Shown: positions 16,396 to 24,576 of the stretch, piece by piece
Numbering within the stretch: position 1 is the first letter of the stretch
Layout of the letters: each line of letters opens with the position of its first letter
Assembly (NCBI RefSeq): GCF_003634635.1
Contig: NZ_RBJB01000006.1
Span: 159,010 to 223,009 of the forward strand
Length of the DNA stretch: 64,000 nucleotides
Source: Marinobacter nauticus
GTDB lineage: Bacteria; Pseudomonadota; Gammaproteobacteria; Pseudomonadales; Oleiphilaceae
Direction: 5' to 3'
Position numbers and translations under genes: made by a program
The notes under the pieces: generated by a model
The model's database searches: none
The model's input: the letters and a program-made list of their open reading frames with translations, nothing else
What the model was told of the DNA's origin: nothing

Positions 16396-16677
16396 TCAAG
16401 CCGCAAGTTTGTGTTGACGTCGGTTGATCCAGTCCCAAGCATCTTGCGTTAGCCATCCCTGATACTCCCTCGACATTCGCATAACCAAGTGCCGATCGTT
16501 AGCATCATGGGCCTGCCTGACTTTTTCGGAAATCTGGGAATACGTTAGATTGCTATCTACAAGCCAGAATGATTCCATTGGTTTGATGGAATCTCCGCAG
16601 CTTTCAATAGCCTCTTTTACTCGCTGATATTTCTGACCTGGCGAATTCAGGTCATACGATATTGCATAAATAGGCAT
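16396..16677 (-). CDS. SinR-family protein with Cas2-like fold
   Basis: A 93-residue protein starting MPIYAISYDLNSPGQKY. The first strand, AISYDL, with its conserved Asp and the following G-x-x-Y helix are the signature of Cas2-like ferredoxin-fold proteins of the SinR family. There is no cas1 gene and no CRISPR array in the window, so this is not part of an adaptation module. The start at 16677 is preferred because GGAGG precedes it; the frame is open 16 codons further upstream. Cas2-fold proteins include metal-dependent RNases and VapD-like toxins, and activity here is unknown. It forms an operon with the 37-residue basic protein. Confidence 0.8.
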   Translation of the reverse strand: MPIYAISYDLNSPGQKYQRVKEAIESCGDSIKPMESFWLVDSNLTYSQISEKVRQAHDANDRHLVMRMSREYQGWLTQDAWDWINRRQHKLAA

Positions 16678-17031
16678 TGGAATTCCTCCGTATTGCCATT
16701 GCTTCAGGAGATGCCGGGCCCACATTTAGTGGCCAGGCATAAACAATATACACCATATATCGACTATCCTGAATTAATACTGGCTATGCATACAGGTCTT
16801 TGGGCAAAGAAAATTAATGAAAGAAAAGGACAAGACGAGTAAGTGCCGCCTCGGAGGATTATCACTGCGCATAATCTCTGGATTATGGAAAATATGCGGT
16901 TGGTTGCTCAGCCAGCATTGCAGTTGCGATTTCCAAAGGCGACGGCAATGATAGTCCTGATTCATGAGAGTGATCCAAGCTGAATGGCCCCATTGGAAGC
17001 ACCGATACCACACCCTTCTAGCCAAGACTGA
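16678..17031. other. Divergent intergenic region, no supported gene
   Basis: Contains an AT-rich promoter-like stretch at about 16738-16765 (AATATACACCATATATC) and a small hairpin, CATAATC/GATTATG, at 16870-16887. Two short plus-strand frames (18 and about 45 codons) have weak start contexts and are not called. It should hold the promoters for the SinR operon (minus) and the secreted nuclease (plus). Confidence 0.4.
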
Positions 17032-17793
17032 ATGATGAAGAGCGCTTTCATTCTTCCTAGTTTTCTAATTCTCTTTGCCCTACTGCTTACTGACGCACGG
17101 GCAACGGAAGGAGTCATCAAACGATCAACCAGTGGCTTTTGCCATCCGCCGCATAGCCCCTGGTACGACCGAACTCAGAACTACGAGCCTTTTGAGACCG
17201 TCAAAGCTTGCCTCGAGGCCGCTGGACGGCTGCCTGCGGGAATATCGACTGGATCACTGGGTAACGCCATAAAGCCCTCTGAGGCCGCCTCAGAGGGTCT
17301 GGAGGGATATCAGCGATCGGCCTTTGGCCACGGCTGGGATGATGCCAACAATGATTGCCGCAATAGCCGGGCTGAAGCGTTGGTGGCAAGTTCCACTACA
17401 CACGTTCAGTTTTCGACGGACACGGGTTGCCGAGTGGTAACAGGCCGATGGGTGAGCGCTTTCACTGGCAAAGTTATCCAGAATGCGTCGGATATCGATA
17501 TTGATCATGTGGTGCCGCTCGCCTGGTCATGGTCTCGCGGCGCTCGCGATTGGAGTGATGAGAGGCGGCTAAGATTCGCAAATGACCCCGCAAATTTACT
17601 TCCCGTCGAAGCTACCTTGAACCGGAGCAAGGGCGCCAAAGGTCCCGACCAGTGGTTGCCTCCCAAAGGCCGGTGCGGTTATGTAGCGAGGTTCGCTCGG
17701 GTGGTACGCGTGTACGATCTTCAGCCCTTGCCCCATGAGACGGCGTGGTTTCAAAGCTTCTTAGACAAGTGCAGGTCATTTAGTAGCGATTAG
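17032..17793 (+). CDS. Secreted HNH-family nuclease (DUF1524-like)
   Basis: A 253-residue protein with a signal peptide (hydrophobic residues 5-23, likely cut after TDARA). The C-terminal half carries IDIDHVVPLAWSW and later ANLLPVEATLNRSKG, the DxH-P and N boxes of DUF1524-type HNH nucleases. Cysteines in the mature part could form disulphides, in keeping with export. It probably degrades DNA in the periplasm or outside the cell. Two consecutive ATG codons begin the frame, and the first is given here. The stop codon lies in the operator-like repeat cluster before the next gene. Confidence 0.8.
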   Translation: MMKSAFILPSFLILFALLLTDARATEGVIKRSTSGFCHPPHSPWYDRTQNYEPFETVKACLEAAGRLPAGISTGSLGNAIKPSEAASEGLEGYQRSAFGHGWDDANNDCRNSRAEALVASSTTHVQFSTDTGCRVVTGRWVSAFTGKVIQNASDIDIDHVVPLAWSWSRGARDWSDERRLRFANDPANLLPVEATLNRSKGAKGPDQWLPPKGRCGYVARFARVVRVYDLQPLPHETAWFQSFLDKCRSFSSD

Positions 17794-17840
17794 TAGCGAA
17801 ATTTACTAATTAGTAAACCGCGTTACTAATCGGTACTAAT
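17780..17840. promoter_or_regulatory. Cluster of TTAGTA/TACTAA half-sites upstream of the HipS-like gene
   Basis: Two tandem copies of TTAGTAGCGA (17780-17789, 17790-17799) are followed by the perfect palindrome TTTACTAATTAGTAAA (17802-17817). Two more TACTAAT words follow (17824-17830, 17834-17840). Six related half-sites in 61 bp point to a multi-site operator, probably for a toxin-antitoxin type autorepressor. The first copies overlap the end of the upstream nuclease gene. Confidence 0.65.
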
Positions 17841-17932
17841 GGACCAGTTTATGAGACGTAGTGAATGTCATTGGAAAAGCTTCCCTCTCAAATGCTTTAC
17901 TATGAGTTGATGAGGACGGAGCACAGAAGACC

Positions 17933-18481
17933 ATGACGAACAAAAGGCCCACCGAGAAGGAGCTTCTGGAAGGGTTGGACAAGCACACTTCCCACGCGGA
18001 TGAGCTCGCCAAGCCACTAGCTCACGAACTGACACCACTCGAGCGCCTTAAAGGTTCTGTGGAACGTTATGAGCGCCCAATGGAGCCTGTTTGGGATGAA
18101 TGGTTCGATTCAGAAGATCCCGCCACAGACGACTTCATGGCTGAAGAGACATCTTTTATGAGACGTACCAGTACAAAAGCAGCCGTGTATATGGACGGTA
18201 GCTTGGCTGGCTACCTCGAAAGATTCGGTAGTCGGGTTCGATTTCAATACGATAAGCAGTATCTGCTATTCGGGCGGCGCCTAAGCCTCAGTCTCCCACT
18301 GCAGTCGGAACCATTCGAATCAGAGGGATTGCCGGCCTATTTCAGTGGTTTGTGTTCCGAAGGATGGCTGAGGCGCATACAGGCATTCGAACAACGAATC
18401 GACCCGGACGATTTATTCACATTACTGATCAACAACGGGCTGGACCTCGCTGGGGCAGTCACAATCGAACCAATCGACTGA
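17933..18481 (+). CDS. Orphan HipS/HipA N-terminal-domain protein
   Basis: A 182-residue protein. From about residue 80 it matches the N-terminal subdomain of HipA: AVYMDGSLAGYL, then LSLSLPL, SGLCSEGWLRR and GLDLAGAVTI. The kinase domain that follows in HipA is absent. In HipBST systems the small HipS has just this domain and acts as antitoxin for the kinase HipT. No hipT or hipB is visible here, so this is either a stand-alone HipS-like protein or the remainder of a broken module. Residues 1-70 (RPTEKELLEGLDKHTSHADE) are an extra region I do not recognise. The operator cluster upstream suggests autoregulation. Confidence 0.75.
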   Translation: MTNKRPTEKELLEGLDKHTSHADELAKPLAHELTPLERLKGSVERYERPMEPVWDEWFDSEDPATDDFMAEETSFMRRTSTKAAVYMDGSLAGYLERFGSRVRFQYDKQYLLFGRRLSLSLPLQSEPFESEGLPAYFSGLCSEGWLRRIQAFEQRIDPDDLFTLLINNGLDLAGAVTIEPID

Positions 18482-18527
18482 ATGGAACAAATGATCCTTC
18501 AGATGACTCAGCACAAAACCAAAACCC

Positions 18528-19136
18528 TCAGGAATTGTCTGAGATGGGAATTGTCAGCAGTTCCGATTCCAACGACCAGTCCATGAACGGCAGCAGCCTT
18601 ACAATGTTGCGAGCATCGTCCACGCCCCGATGATGGTTGCCCTCGAAAACCAGATCATGAAAGGCCAGTGCGTTGGCCAGACCGTTCTTTTTCTTTTGGC
18701 CGGTTGTTCTACGCCAGATCCGCTTTAGGTTCAGGTGAGCGCACGATAGAATTTTCGGCTGCGCCCCATCCAAACGGCTCTGGGCTTCCAAATGCAATCG
18801 GTCGTAGTTGCCCCAGCTACACCACACGAAGTCATCCGACAAATCACCCAACCAGTCGTTCATGGCCTCAACTGCTTGCGGCAGAGTCATCGCTGAGTCA
18901 ACCATCGACTGAGTGATGCCGGTCAGCTCGGTGCAGAAATCGCTTAACAGGGGATTTCGGGACGGTCTTACGAAAAAAGAGTGCACGTCGAGTAGATCCC
19001 CCTGTCGATTGGCTAAAGCACAACCGAGTTCGATAATTTCCATATTATGGATGCTTTGGGGCACCCCACCCGGCGTGTACTGGTCACTCCAGCAGGTGGC
19101 TTCCAGGTCCACAACCAACAAATTGGGTTCGGTCAT
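18528..19136 (-). CDS. DEDDh 3'-5' exonuclease family protein
   Basis: A 202-residue exonuclease of the DnaQ/ERI-1-like class. Motif ExoI is VVDLEATCW near residue 10, ExoII is around WGNYDRLHLE, and ExoIII is HHRGVDDARN, giving the DEDDh set. It is predicted to remove nucleotides from RNA or single-stranded DNA 3' ends. The start at 19136 is chosen because AGGTGA lies just upstream and the homologous part begins there; the frame is open a further 67 codons. Its 3' end converges with the HipS-like gene. Its link to the neighbouring genes is unknown. Confidence 0.85.
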   Translation of the reverse strand: MTEPNLLVVDLEATCWSDQYTPGGVPQSIHNMEIIELGCALANRQGDLLDVHSFFVRPSRNPLLSDFCTELTGITQSMVDSAMTLPQAVEAMNDWLGDLSDDFVWCSWGNYDRLHLEAQSRLDGAQPKILSCAHLNLKRIWRRTTGQKKKNGLANALAFHDLVFEGNHHRGVDDARNIVRLLPFMDWSLESELLTIPISDNS

Positions 19137-19362
19137 ACTCAGCTCACCTTTTTTTACCGCCAATGCCGGGAATAGTCTCGTCAGAGAGGTTACTGCATTG
19201 ACGAGATTGCTTAAACAAGTGGGCGAAGAGTTGAACTGATGGACAGAGCGACAAGGAGACGCGCAAAGCGGAGAGAGCGGATGAATCGGATGGCCGCGCC
19301 GGCGGCAAGATTCAATGGCGTCTAGCCTTACTGGCACGACCCGATCAATGTTTTCACTTTGA
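19137..19362. other. Region without a supported gene
   Basis: No convincing frame. It should hold the promoter of the exonuclease gene on the minus strand. A 28-codon Arg-rich plus-strand frame near 19240 looks like chance. Confidence 0.35.
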
Positions 19363-19644
19363 GGACAGAAAGCCGCAGAGAACTGGAAATCGCAGTACGA
19401 AGCCAGTCCTCTCCCTGGCAGTCACACCACTTTGCAGGTGTCGCGTTCGCCTGGCATCCGTGCCGGCGGTGAGCCGTTGATCTTCCTAACCGACAGACTC
19501 CCGGATAGCATAATTGTCCCCATCAATGATTACCATGCAGCCGTTCGCGGAATCGCGAATGAGACACAAAAAGTTCACAGAATTTGGCCGCGAGAATTCA
19601 AAAAAAATGAATGGGACTTTATTCTCAGACATTCAGATAACTGA
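19363..19644 (+). pseudogene. Possible 5'-truncated gene upstream of the helicase
   Basis: A frame with no ATG stays open from 19363 to a TGA at 19642-19644. Its C-terminal part (DSIIVPINDYHAAVRGIANE, then HRIWPREFKKNEWDF) looks protein-like. The only starts are TTG at 19432 and GTG codons nearby, without a ribosome-binding site. It ends 15 bases before the helicase start on the same strand. It may be a decayed partner gene or a small gene with a weak start. Confidence 0.35.
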
Positions 19645-19659
19645 AAAGGGACCACCCCC

Positions 19660-21654
19660 ATGGAAGGCTCCAGACCAACATACTCAAAGACAGTACTTCC
19701 GCTAAAAAGAAGCTCAGTTCTCGACTTACTGAACAGGTCCAATCAGGATGAAACTCTCGAAGCCCTCAAAGCGCTCAATCGACCAGAAATTCTAAGTGTG
19801 CTGCTACTCAGCAAAGTGAGAAGTCTCGCTGATAAACCACTCAAGGCCGCAGATTTAATTCAGTTCCAGCTAAACGACTTGTTTGAGCAAACGAAGAGTT
19901 TGGAGGTGTATCGAGCACTCCGTGATCACATCGAGAGTACCTTTAGCCCTAAAGCGCTGCGAAAAGGTTTGGACTTGCTCCCACGATTAGGGGTGGATTT
20001 GCAACACGACTCAGAGTGGGATGCACCCGATCCGACGCACGCAAACGGCTCAGTTAACCCTGAATTCAACACGGAGATCATCAATCGACGGCTGGGAAAG
20101 GTTCCGCGGAATGCAAGCCCCGACGTAAGAGCCACAGGCCTAAACGATCGCCAGTATCGAATCTTCTCAGTGGTTCGGAATGACCCCGAAGAGCACCTTC
20201 ATGTCCAAGGTTTTGGTGGCGTAGGGAAAACGCATCTGATTAGGCAGATATACCGTGATTTGCCTGATAAGCATGCCGCTGTCCTCGCACAGACACGAGC
20301 GCAGTTGGACGCGTTAACCCAGGGTCTGGACGGTCCTGTAAATAAGTTCACGTTCGCCAATTTAGCTTGGGCTCATCTTACTGGAGCAGGCGTGCCCCGA
20401 TCTTTGATTTCGAGGGACAGGACAGGATCTGACTATAACGTGACTGATCTCACTATCGCTCGCAATATGGGATTTACTCAGATCGGAGCCATGAGCCCGG
20501 AGGAAGTCGCCAAGAACGTCGTTCGGAAAATCTTATATCAATTCTGCGAATCAACCGACTTAAGAGTCACGGAACAGCATTTAATTAAGAAACATCGTTC
20601 ACTGCGGTTTGACGATCAAATTCGTCTGATTGACTACACGCAAAGGTATTGGGATGAGCTGATCAGTGAGCGCTCCTCAAAGTGGCAGCCGCTTCGCACT
20701 TACCACCTGATTAAATTGGCCTCTCTTGTACCGACCAAGAAAGCGATCAGAATTTATACCGGCGAAGGACTTGAGCAGAGAGCTATCGATCTGAAATTTG
20801 CGATTGTTGACGAAGCCCATGATTTGACACCAGCACTTACGCAGCTTTTGTACAGCACCGGCGTGTCCGTCTGCTCGCTCAGTGATTCCTTCCAGAGAAT
20901 TGGTGGGCAGCCTCCTGCAATTCCAACGAGCATCAGGAAGAAAGAAATTGAGCTTTCCATGCGCGCCGGACCCGAAATGGATTCGGTCGTTAACCCGATA
21001 CTTAGTGTTCACCCGCGATTCCAAAACATGAAGCCTTTCGAGGGCGTTCGGGATACAAGTACGAAAATCCATTTTTATGATGTACGAAGGATACCCAACT
21101 CTGCATACACAATATTGTGCGGCAGCCAATTCTCCATCTTCGAATACTTACACCAGATGGTGAACTCCCACTCTACAGTAGCGCTTCTACCGGCAACGCA
21201 CTCTGACTTTATCTATTTTTCGGAAAGCTTATTTCGGCTTCGAAAGGGCCAAAGAGGCCGGCACCCATTGCTCTTCAAGTATGCCAACTGGGACGAGCTG
21301 ACAGCGGCATTTGGAAACTGGTTCGTCTTTCAAAAGATTGGGCGAATGTTTGAAAAAGGCTATTCAGAGGAGGATTTCCGGAATGTTGCTTCGAGGATCG
21401 GGGAGCTGGGTAAGACCGACTACGTCATAGGCTTAGTCGATCACTCCAAAAACTGGCAATTTCCAAACGTCATGGTTAGCCCAGAGCTGTTCTCGCCACA
21501 AAAGAACGAGACCTTCATTTCGGATAACCTTTCTCGGGTATACCTCGCCATAACCCGGGCCCAGAGGAATCTGGCCATTCCAAAAGGCTATGAGACATTC
21601 GTTGAGAGCATCAAAGATGTGGTTACTCAAAAGCGGGGACAAACTCTTCGCTAA
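19660..21654 (+). CDS. SF1 helicase-like ATPase, stand-alone
   Basis: A 664-residue protein with a long helical N-terminal region (about 1-175) not recognised. An SF1/UvrD-type motor follows: Walker A QGFGGVGKTHL (about 186-196), motif II VDEAHDL (about 384-390), and a C-terminal motif VI-like RVYLAITRAQR (about 627). The layout recalls DNA-helicase-related ATPases that pair with nucleases in defence loci, but here no nuclease follows. The start is ATG at 19660 with AAGGG upstream. It could act alone or with another island gene. Confidence 0.75.
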   Translation: MEGSRPTYSKTVLPLKRSSVLDLLNRSNQDETLEALKALNRPEILSVLLLSKVRSLADKPLKAADLIQFQLNDLFEQTKSLEVYRALRDHIESTFSPKALRKGLDLLPRLGVDLQHDSEWDAPDPTHANGSVNPEFNTEIINRRLGKVPRNASPDVRATGLNDRQYRIFSVVRNDPEEHLHVQGFGGVGKTHLIRQIYRDLPDKHAAVLAQTRAQLDALTQGLDGPVNKFTFANLAWAHLTGAGVPRSLISRDRTGSDYNVTDLTIARNMGFTQIGAMSPEEVAKNVVRKILYQFCESTDLRVTEQHLIKKHRSLRFDDQIRLIDYTQRYWDELISERSSKWQPLRTYHLIKLASLVPTKKAIRIYTGEGLEQRAIDLKFAIVDEAHDLTPALTQLLYSTGVSVCSLSDSFQRIGGQPPAIPTSIRKKEIELSMRAGPEMDSVVNPILSVHPRFQNMKPFEGVRDTSTKIHFYDVRRIPNSAYTILCGSQFSIFEYLHQMVNSHSTVALLPATHSDFIYFSESLFRLRKGQRGRHPLLFKYANWDELTAAFGNWFVFQKIGRMFEKGYSEEDFRNVASRIGELGKTDYVIGLVDHSKNWQFPNVMVSPELFSPQKNETFISDNLSRVYLAITRAQRNLAIPKGYETFVESIKDVVTQKRGQTLR

Positions 21655-21732
21655 ACCACGATGCAGGAAAGCTGACCTGCACCGAAGCGTTCTTAGCACC
21701 CAATTCCAAGCGGCGTTTTAGGGAAACGCTCA
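21655..21732. other. Short convergent gap
   Basis: The end of the helicase gene and the end of the integrase operon meet here. No strong terminator stem is visible. Confidence 0.3.
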
Positions 21733-21951
21733 TCAAATCGAAGGACCCTGGACCGCGCGAGCCGCCCTCTTATAAAACCATGGGCGCTCAAAGACGCCCT
21801 CATTCGGCCTCACCAAAACCGGATAATCCGTCGTGCCTCGATACGATTTAAGGCCCTGATTCGATGGCGGCATCCAGGTCAGTAGTTTGAAGACGCAAGG
21901 GATCCGCAAACAGATGTGGAATATCCCGATCTGCCCCATGTCCATACTCAT
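21733..21951 (-). CDS. Possible small protein at the end of the integrase operon
   Basis: A 72-codon ATG frame that begins 16 bases after the stop of the small coiled-coil gene. GGGAG lies upstream but at a longer than usual distance. The product is basic with no recognised motif. It may be the last gene of the integrase operon or just sequence at the end of the transposition module. Confidence 0.25.
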   Translation of the reverse strand: MSMDMGQIGIFHICLRIPCVFKLLTWMPPSNQGLKSYRGTTDYPVLVRPNEGVFERPWFYKRAARAVQGPSI

Positions 21952-21967
21952 ACCGAACTAGGCTCCC

Positions 21968-22384
21968 TTATTTAGCGCTTTTAGTGCTGGTGCCAAAGTC
22001 TTGCGGTGGTAGGGGTCTATCCAACTGCTCCATGGTTAACCCCCTCGACAAGGCGTTGTATTGCCAGCGAACAAACCTTTCAAGTAATGCCTCATTTGCT
22101 CTTTCCAGAGCCACCACTTTTTCAGCCAACTGTTCGATTCGCTTATGCGCGACATCGATAGAGTTGGGCCTGGCGTAGTATTGCCCTTTGACCTTCAGCC
22201 GCTCTTTGGTTTGTTTATAGGTCTCTTTAATCTCAAACTTGCGGTGTAACGATTGTCGCGTGGTTGAAATTCCCAGCTTTTCTTCGCACGCATCAACAAG
22301 CAGATTCCAGGTAAGCTCGTAGCGCCACTCGTGCAGCATTCTGACAATTTTCTTCACATCATTTTGAGTTAAGTGCTTTGCCAC
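21968..22384 (-). CDS. Small coiled-coil protein of the integrase-trio operon
   Basis: A 138-residue protein. The N-terminal half may be a helix-turn-helix (DVKKIVRMLHEW, then STTRQSLHRKFEI). A coiled coil over about 78-105 (RIEQLAEKVVALERANEAL) is followed by the end motif VRWQYNALSRGL. It starts with GTG two bases after the stop of the third recombinase, with a strong GGGGAGG upstream. In Tn554 the small TnpC protein has the same place and assists integration; this one is probably the counterpart, by position and size only. Confidence 0.75.
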   Translation of the reverse strand: MAKHLTQNDVKKIVRMLHEWRYELTWNLLVDACEEKLGISTTRQSLHRKFEIKETYKQTKERLKVKGQYYARPNSIDVAHKRIEQLAEKVVALERANEALLERFVRWQYNALSRGLTMEQLDRPLPPQDFGTSTKSAK

Positions 22385-22386
22385 AA

Positions 22387-24576
22387 CTACCTCCCCAGAA
22401 TGCCTCTTAGACGCTGCAGATCGGCAGCTTTTTTATCCTGAGGCGCGGCTAGATTGGCTTTTTCTGAACGCTTGGTTTCTCCACGCATCTCAATGGATCG
22501 ATTGAGCGGTGTAAAGCCATCGTCAGTGGCCCTGATGACAGCACCATCTTCGATCTCGGGATTTTCCAAAATTGAGATAAGCTGATTCGCTGCTTCGTAA
22601 GCCTTCATTTTGTGTTCGAGCCAACGATCGGCGCCATCCCACCCGTCATTAGCAGCCGCAGCAGCTTTGTCGAGCTCGACTTTTATATGGTCCCTCTCAA
22701 ACTTTATGCGCAGGAGTTTTTCCTCATCACCTTTGATGCATTTGTGCTTTTTACAGGTAATGCAGCCGCGGTATTTGCCGCATGGCTCTTGAGAAAAATC
22801 ATGTTCACACCGCCCGTAGATAGTAACGTGGGCAATGCGATCACCACGACTGGTGTCCCCTCCGACTTCAGAAACTAGAATCGGTTGGTTATTTCGAGAT
22901 CGAGTCGCAAGATTAGAGACGCCTACTGAGGTCTCTTTACCGATTCCGGCCCGACGCATGTTGGCGACCTCTTCCTCTGGGGTCATATGGTTGTATACCG
23001 GGTTCTGAGAAACATCTGCTCTACCAGACCACCGCGCAATTTCTAACTGGCCCAAATGACCTTTGTTCGCAATCGTGTTGATGTAGTGCCGGAACTGGTG
23101 AGTTGTCAAAGCGTATCGATCGCCAACATAACCCCAACGATCAAACAGATTGAGATAGTCGCGGCCCTCAGACACTTTAGTAAGGTCTATATTCACGGTA
23201 TTACTCGTGAACCGCTCTAGGTTATAAAGCTGCGTCGGCCGGTTTCTAGAGGTAGCGAGTGCATTTTCAAAGAAACAGAAAAGAGCATCGCTGTACTTAG
23301 TGATTTTTTTATCACTCACATAGGGAAACGATGGCGGCAGCCAGCATTGCCTCAATACTGTATTGAGTTTTCTGAGTGTCAAATTGCATGTTGAAGATGA
23401 ATCTCCACGACCTATGCCTTCTAGGCTGTTAATCCCCTCATTGAGGATTTTCCATGCCTCTGGATAGCGCGCTTCACCACCACTTTTTTTGAGTAAAGCA
23501 ATTCGAGATTTGAGAGCCTGTTTGAGCGAGGTCTTAGCCGTGCGGCCTTCTGCAAGATTGAGCGCGGCAAGTGCCTGCAAAGGGGTAAGTAAGGCATCTG
23601 CTTCAATCTTTGGACAATTAGGATGCGGCGGGAACTCATCCGGATTTTGCTCAAGCCAGTTCGCAAGTGCCCTAGCATCCTCAGTAACTTCGACAATCCG
23701 CCTGACAGCTTCTTTGTATACCGGCACCATGGTTTCTGGAATGGGCTTGTTGTGCTGCCCATAACCTTTTTCGCCATGCCATTTAACGAAAACCTCTACC
23801 TTCCCATCTTGGGTTATCTTTTCAATAAACGGTGCTTTTACAGCCTCGTTCACTTCTCCAATTCGTGCAGGAGCGCACAATAGAATTGCTGCCGTCGAGG
23901 TTGTCACGATATCCCTGATAGCAATAGGGCGGCTGGCAAAGATCTCGGCAATCGCATCCATTACCTCCGTGCTCGGCAACTTTTTATCTGCATCTTCCTT
24001 GCGCTTTTGATGGTTCAGCGAGAGGTCTTTTTGCTTCGAAATCGGGTTTTTCCAGGTAAGAGGCGCCAACACCATCTTTTTTTCGCTCAGAAAAGCGGCA
24101 AGCTTTTGAAGCGCACCGCCGATGTGATAAGCACGACCCTCCGAAAAATGCGCTTTAGCGATTTCCGCTGCTCGGTCAAACACCGATTCATTACACAGAG
24201 TGATGTCTGCTGCACCTCTCAAATCGAGAAGAGCGACTTCAATCGCTCGCACTACGGGAATTTCCAGCATGCTCTTCGTTCGCTGGATCGCCTGGTGATA
24301 GAGAAAATAAGCTTTTGCAAAATCGATGATCTTTTCATCTAAAATTTCGTCATCTTGAAGTGGAGGGTTTGCGTTTTTGCGCAACCGAGGGGCATTTATG
24401 CCGAGTTTCACAAACCCTGCCCCTTTCAGCCAATCGGTCCAGTTTACCGCACTCCATTTAAGCGGGTAGTTGGGTAGATCAAACGCCGTAATGCGCTTTA
24501 CATCAGCGATGAATGCCGACACGTTTTCTTCAGCAGAAACTTGTCCGCGGGGCTTAAAATGAATGACATCAGCCAT
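22387..24576 (-). CDS. Tyrosine recombinase 3 (long, zinc-finger type)
   Basis: A 729-residue site-specific integrase. Catalytic boxes visible are Arg I in CAPARIGEV (about residue 235), HQFRHYINT (box II HxxR, about 500) and IARWSGRADV with the Tyr of NPVYNHM. After the catalytic domain is a cysteine-rich stretch, CEHDFSQEPCGKYRGCITC, likely to bind zinc, then a coiled-coil region. The start overlaps the stop of recombinase 2 by eight bases, so the three are translated as a unit. The enzyme probably acts with its partners to cut and join at the GTTAC-containing ends. Confidence 0.88.
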   Translation of the reverse strand: MADVIHFKPRGQVSAEENVSAFIADVKRITAFDLPNYPLKWSAVNWTDWLKGAGFVKLGINAPRLRKNANPPLQDDEILDEKIIDFAKAYFLYHQAIQRTKSMLEIPVVRAIEVALLDLRGAADITLCNESVFDRAAEIAKAHFSEGRAYHIGGALQKLAAFLSEKKMVLAPLTWKNPISKQKDLSLNHQKRKEDADKKLPSTEVMDAIAEIFASRPIAIRDIVTTSTAAILLCAPARIGEVNEAVKAPFIEKITQDGKVEVFVKWHGEKGYGQHNKPIPETMVPVYKEAVRRIVEVTEDARALANWLEQNPDEFPPHPNCPKIEADALLTPLQALAALNLAEGRTAKTSLKQALKSRIALLKKSGGEARYPEAWKILNEGINSLEGIGRGDSSSTCNLTLRKLNTVLRQCWLPPSFPYVSDKKITKYSDALFCFFENALATSRNRPTQLYNLERFTSNTVNIDLTKVSEGRDYLNLFDRWGYVGDRYALTTHQFRHYINTIANKGHLGQLEIARWSGRADVSQNPVYNHMTPEEEVANMRRAGIGKETSVGVSNLATRSRNNQPILVSEVGGDTSRGDRIAHVTIYGRCEHDFSQEPCGKYRGCITCKKHKCIKGDEEKLLRIKFERDHIKVELDKAAAAANDGWDGADRWLEHKMKAYEAANQLISILENPEIEDGAVIRATDDGFTPLNRSIEMRGETKRSEKANLAAPQDKKAADLQRLRGILGR

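Noticed and set aside
16396..16725. CRISPR-Cas module suggested by a Cas2-like protein
   Set aside because: No cas1, no other cas gene and no repeat-spacer array; the protein fits the stand-alone SinR family.
16885..16985. Short plus-strand frame in the SinR-HNH gap
   Set aside because: Weak start context, and it lies over a small hairpin; no support.
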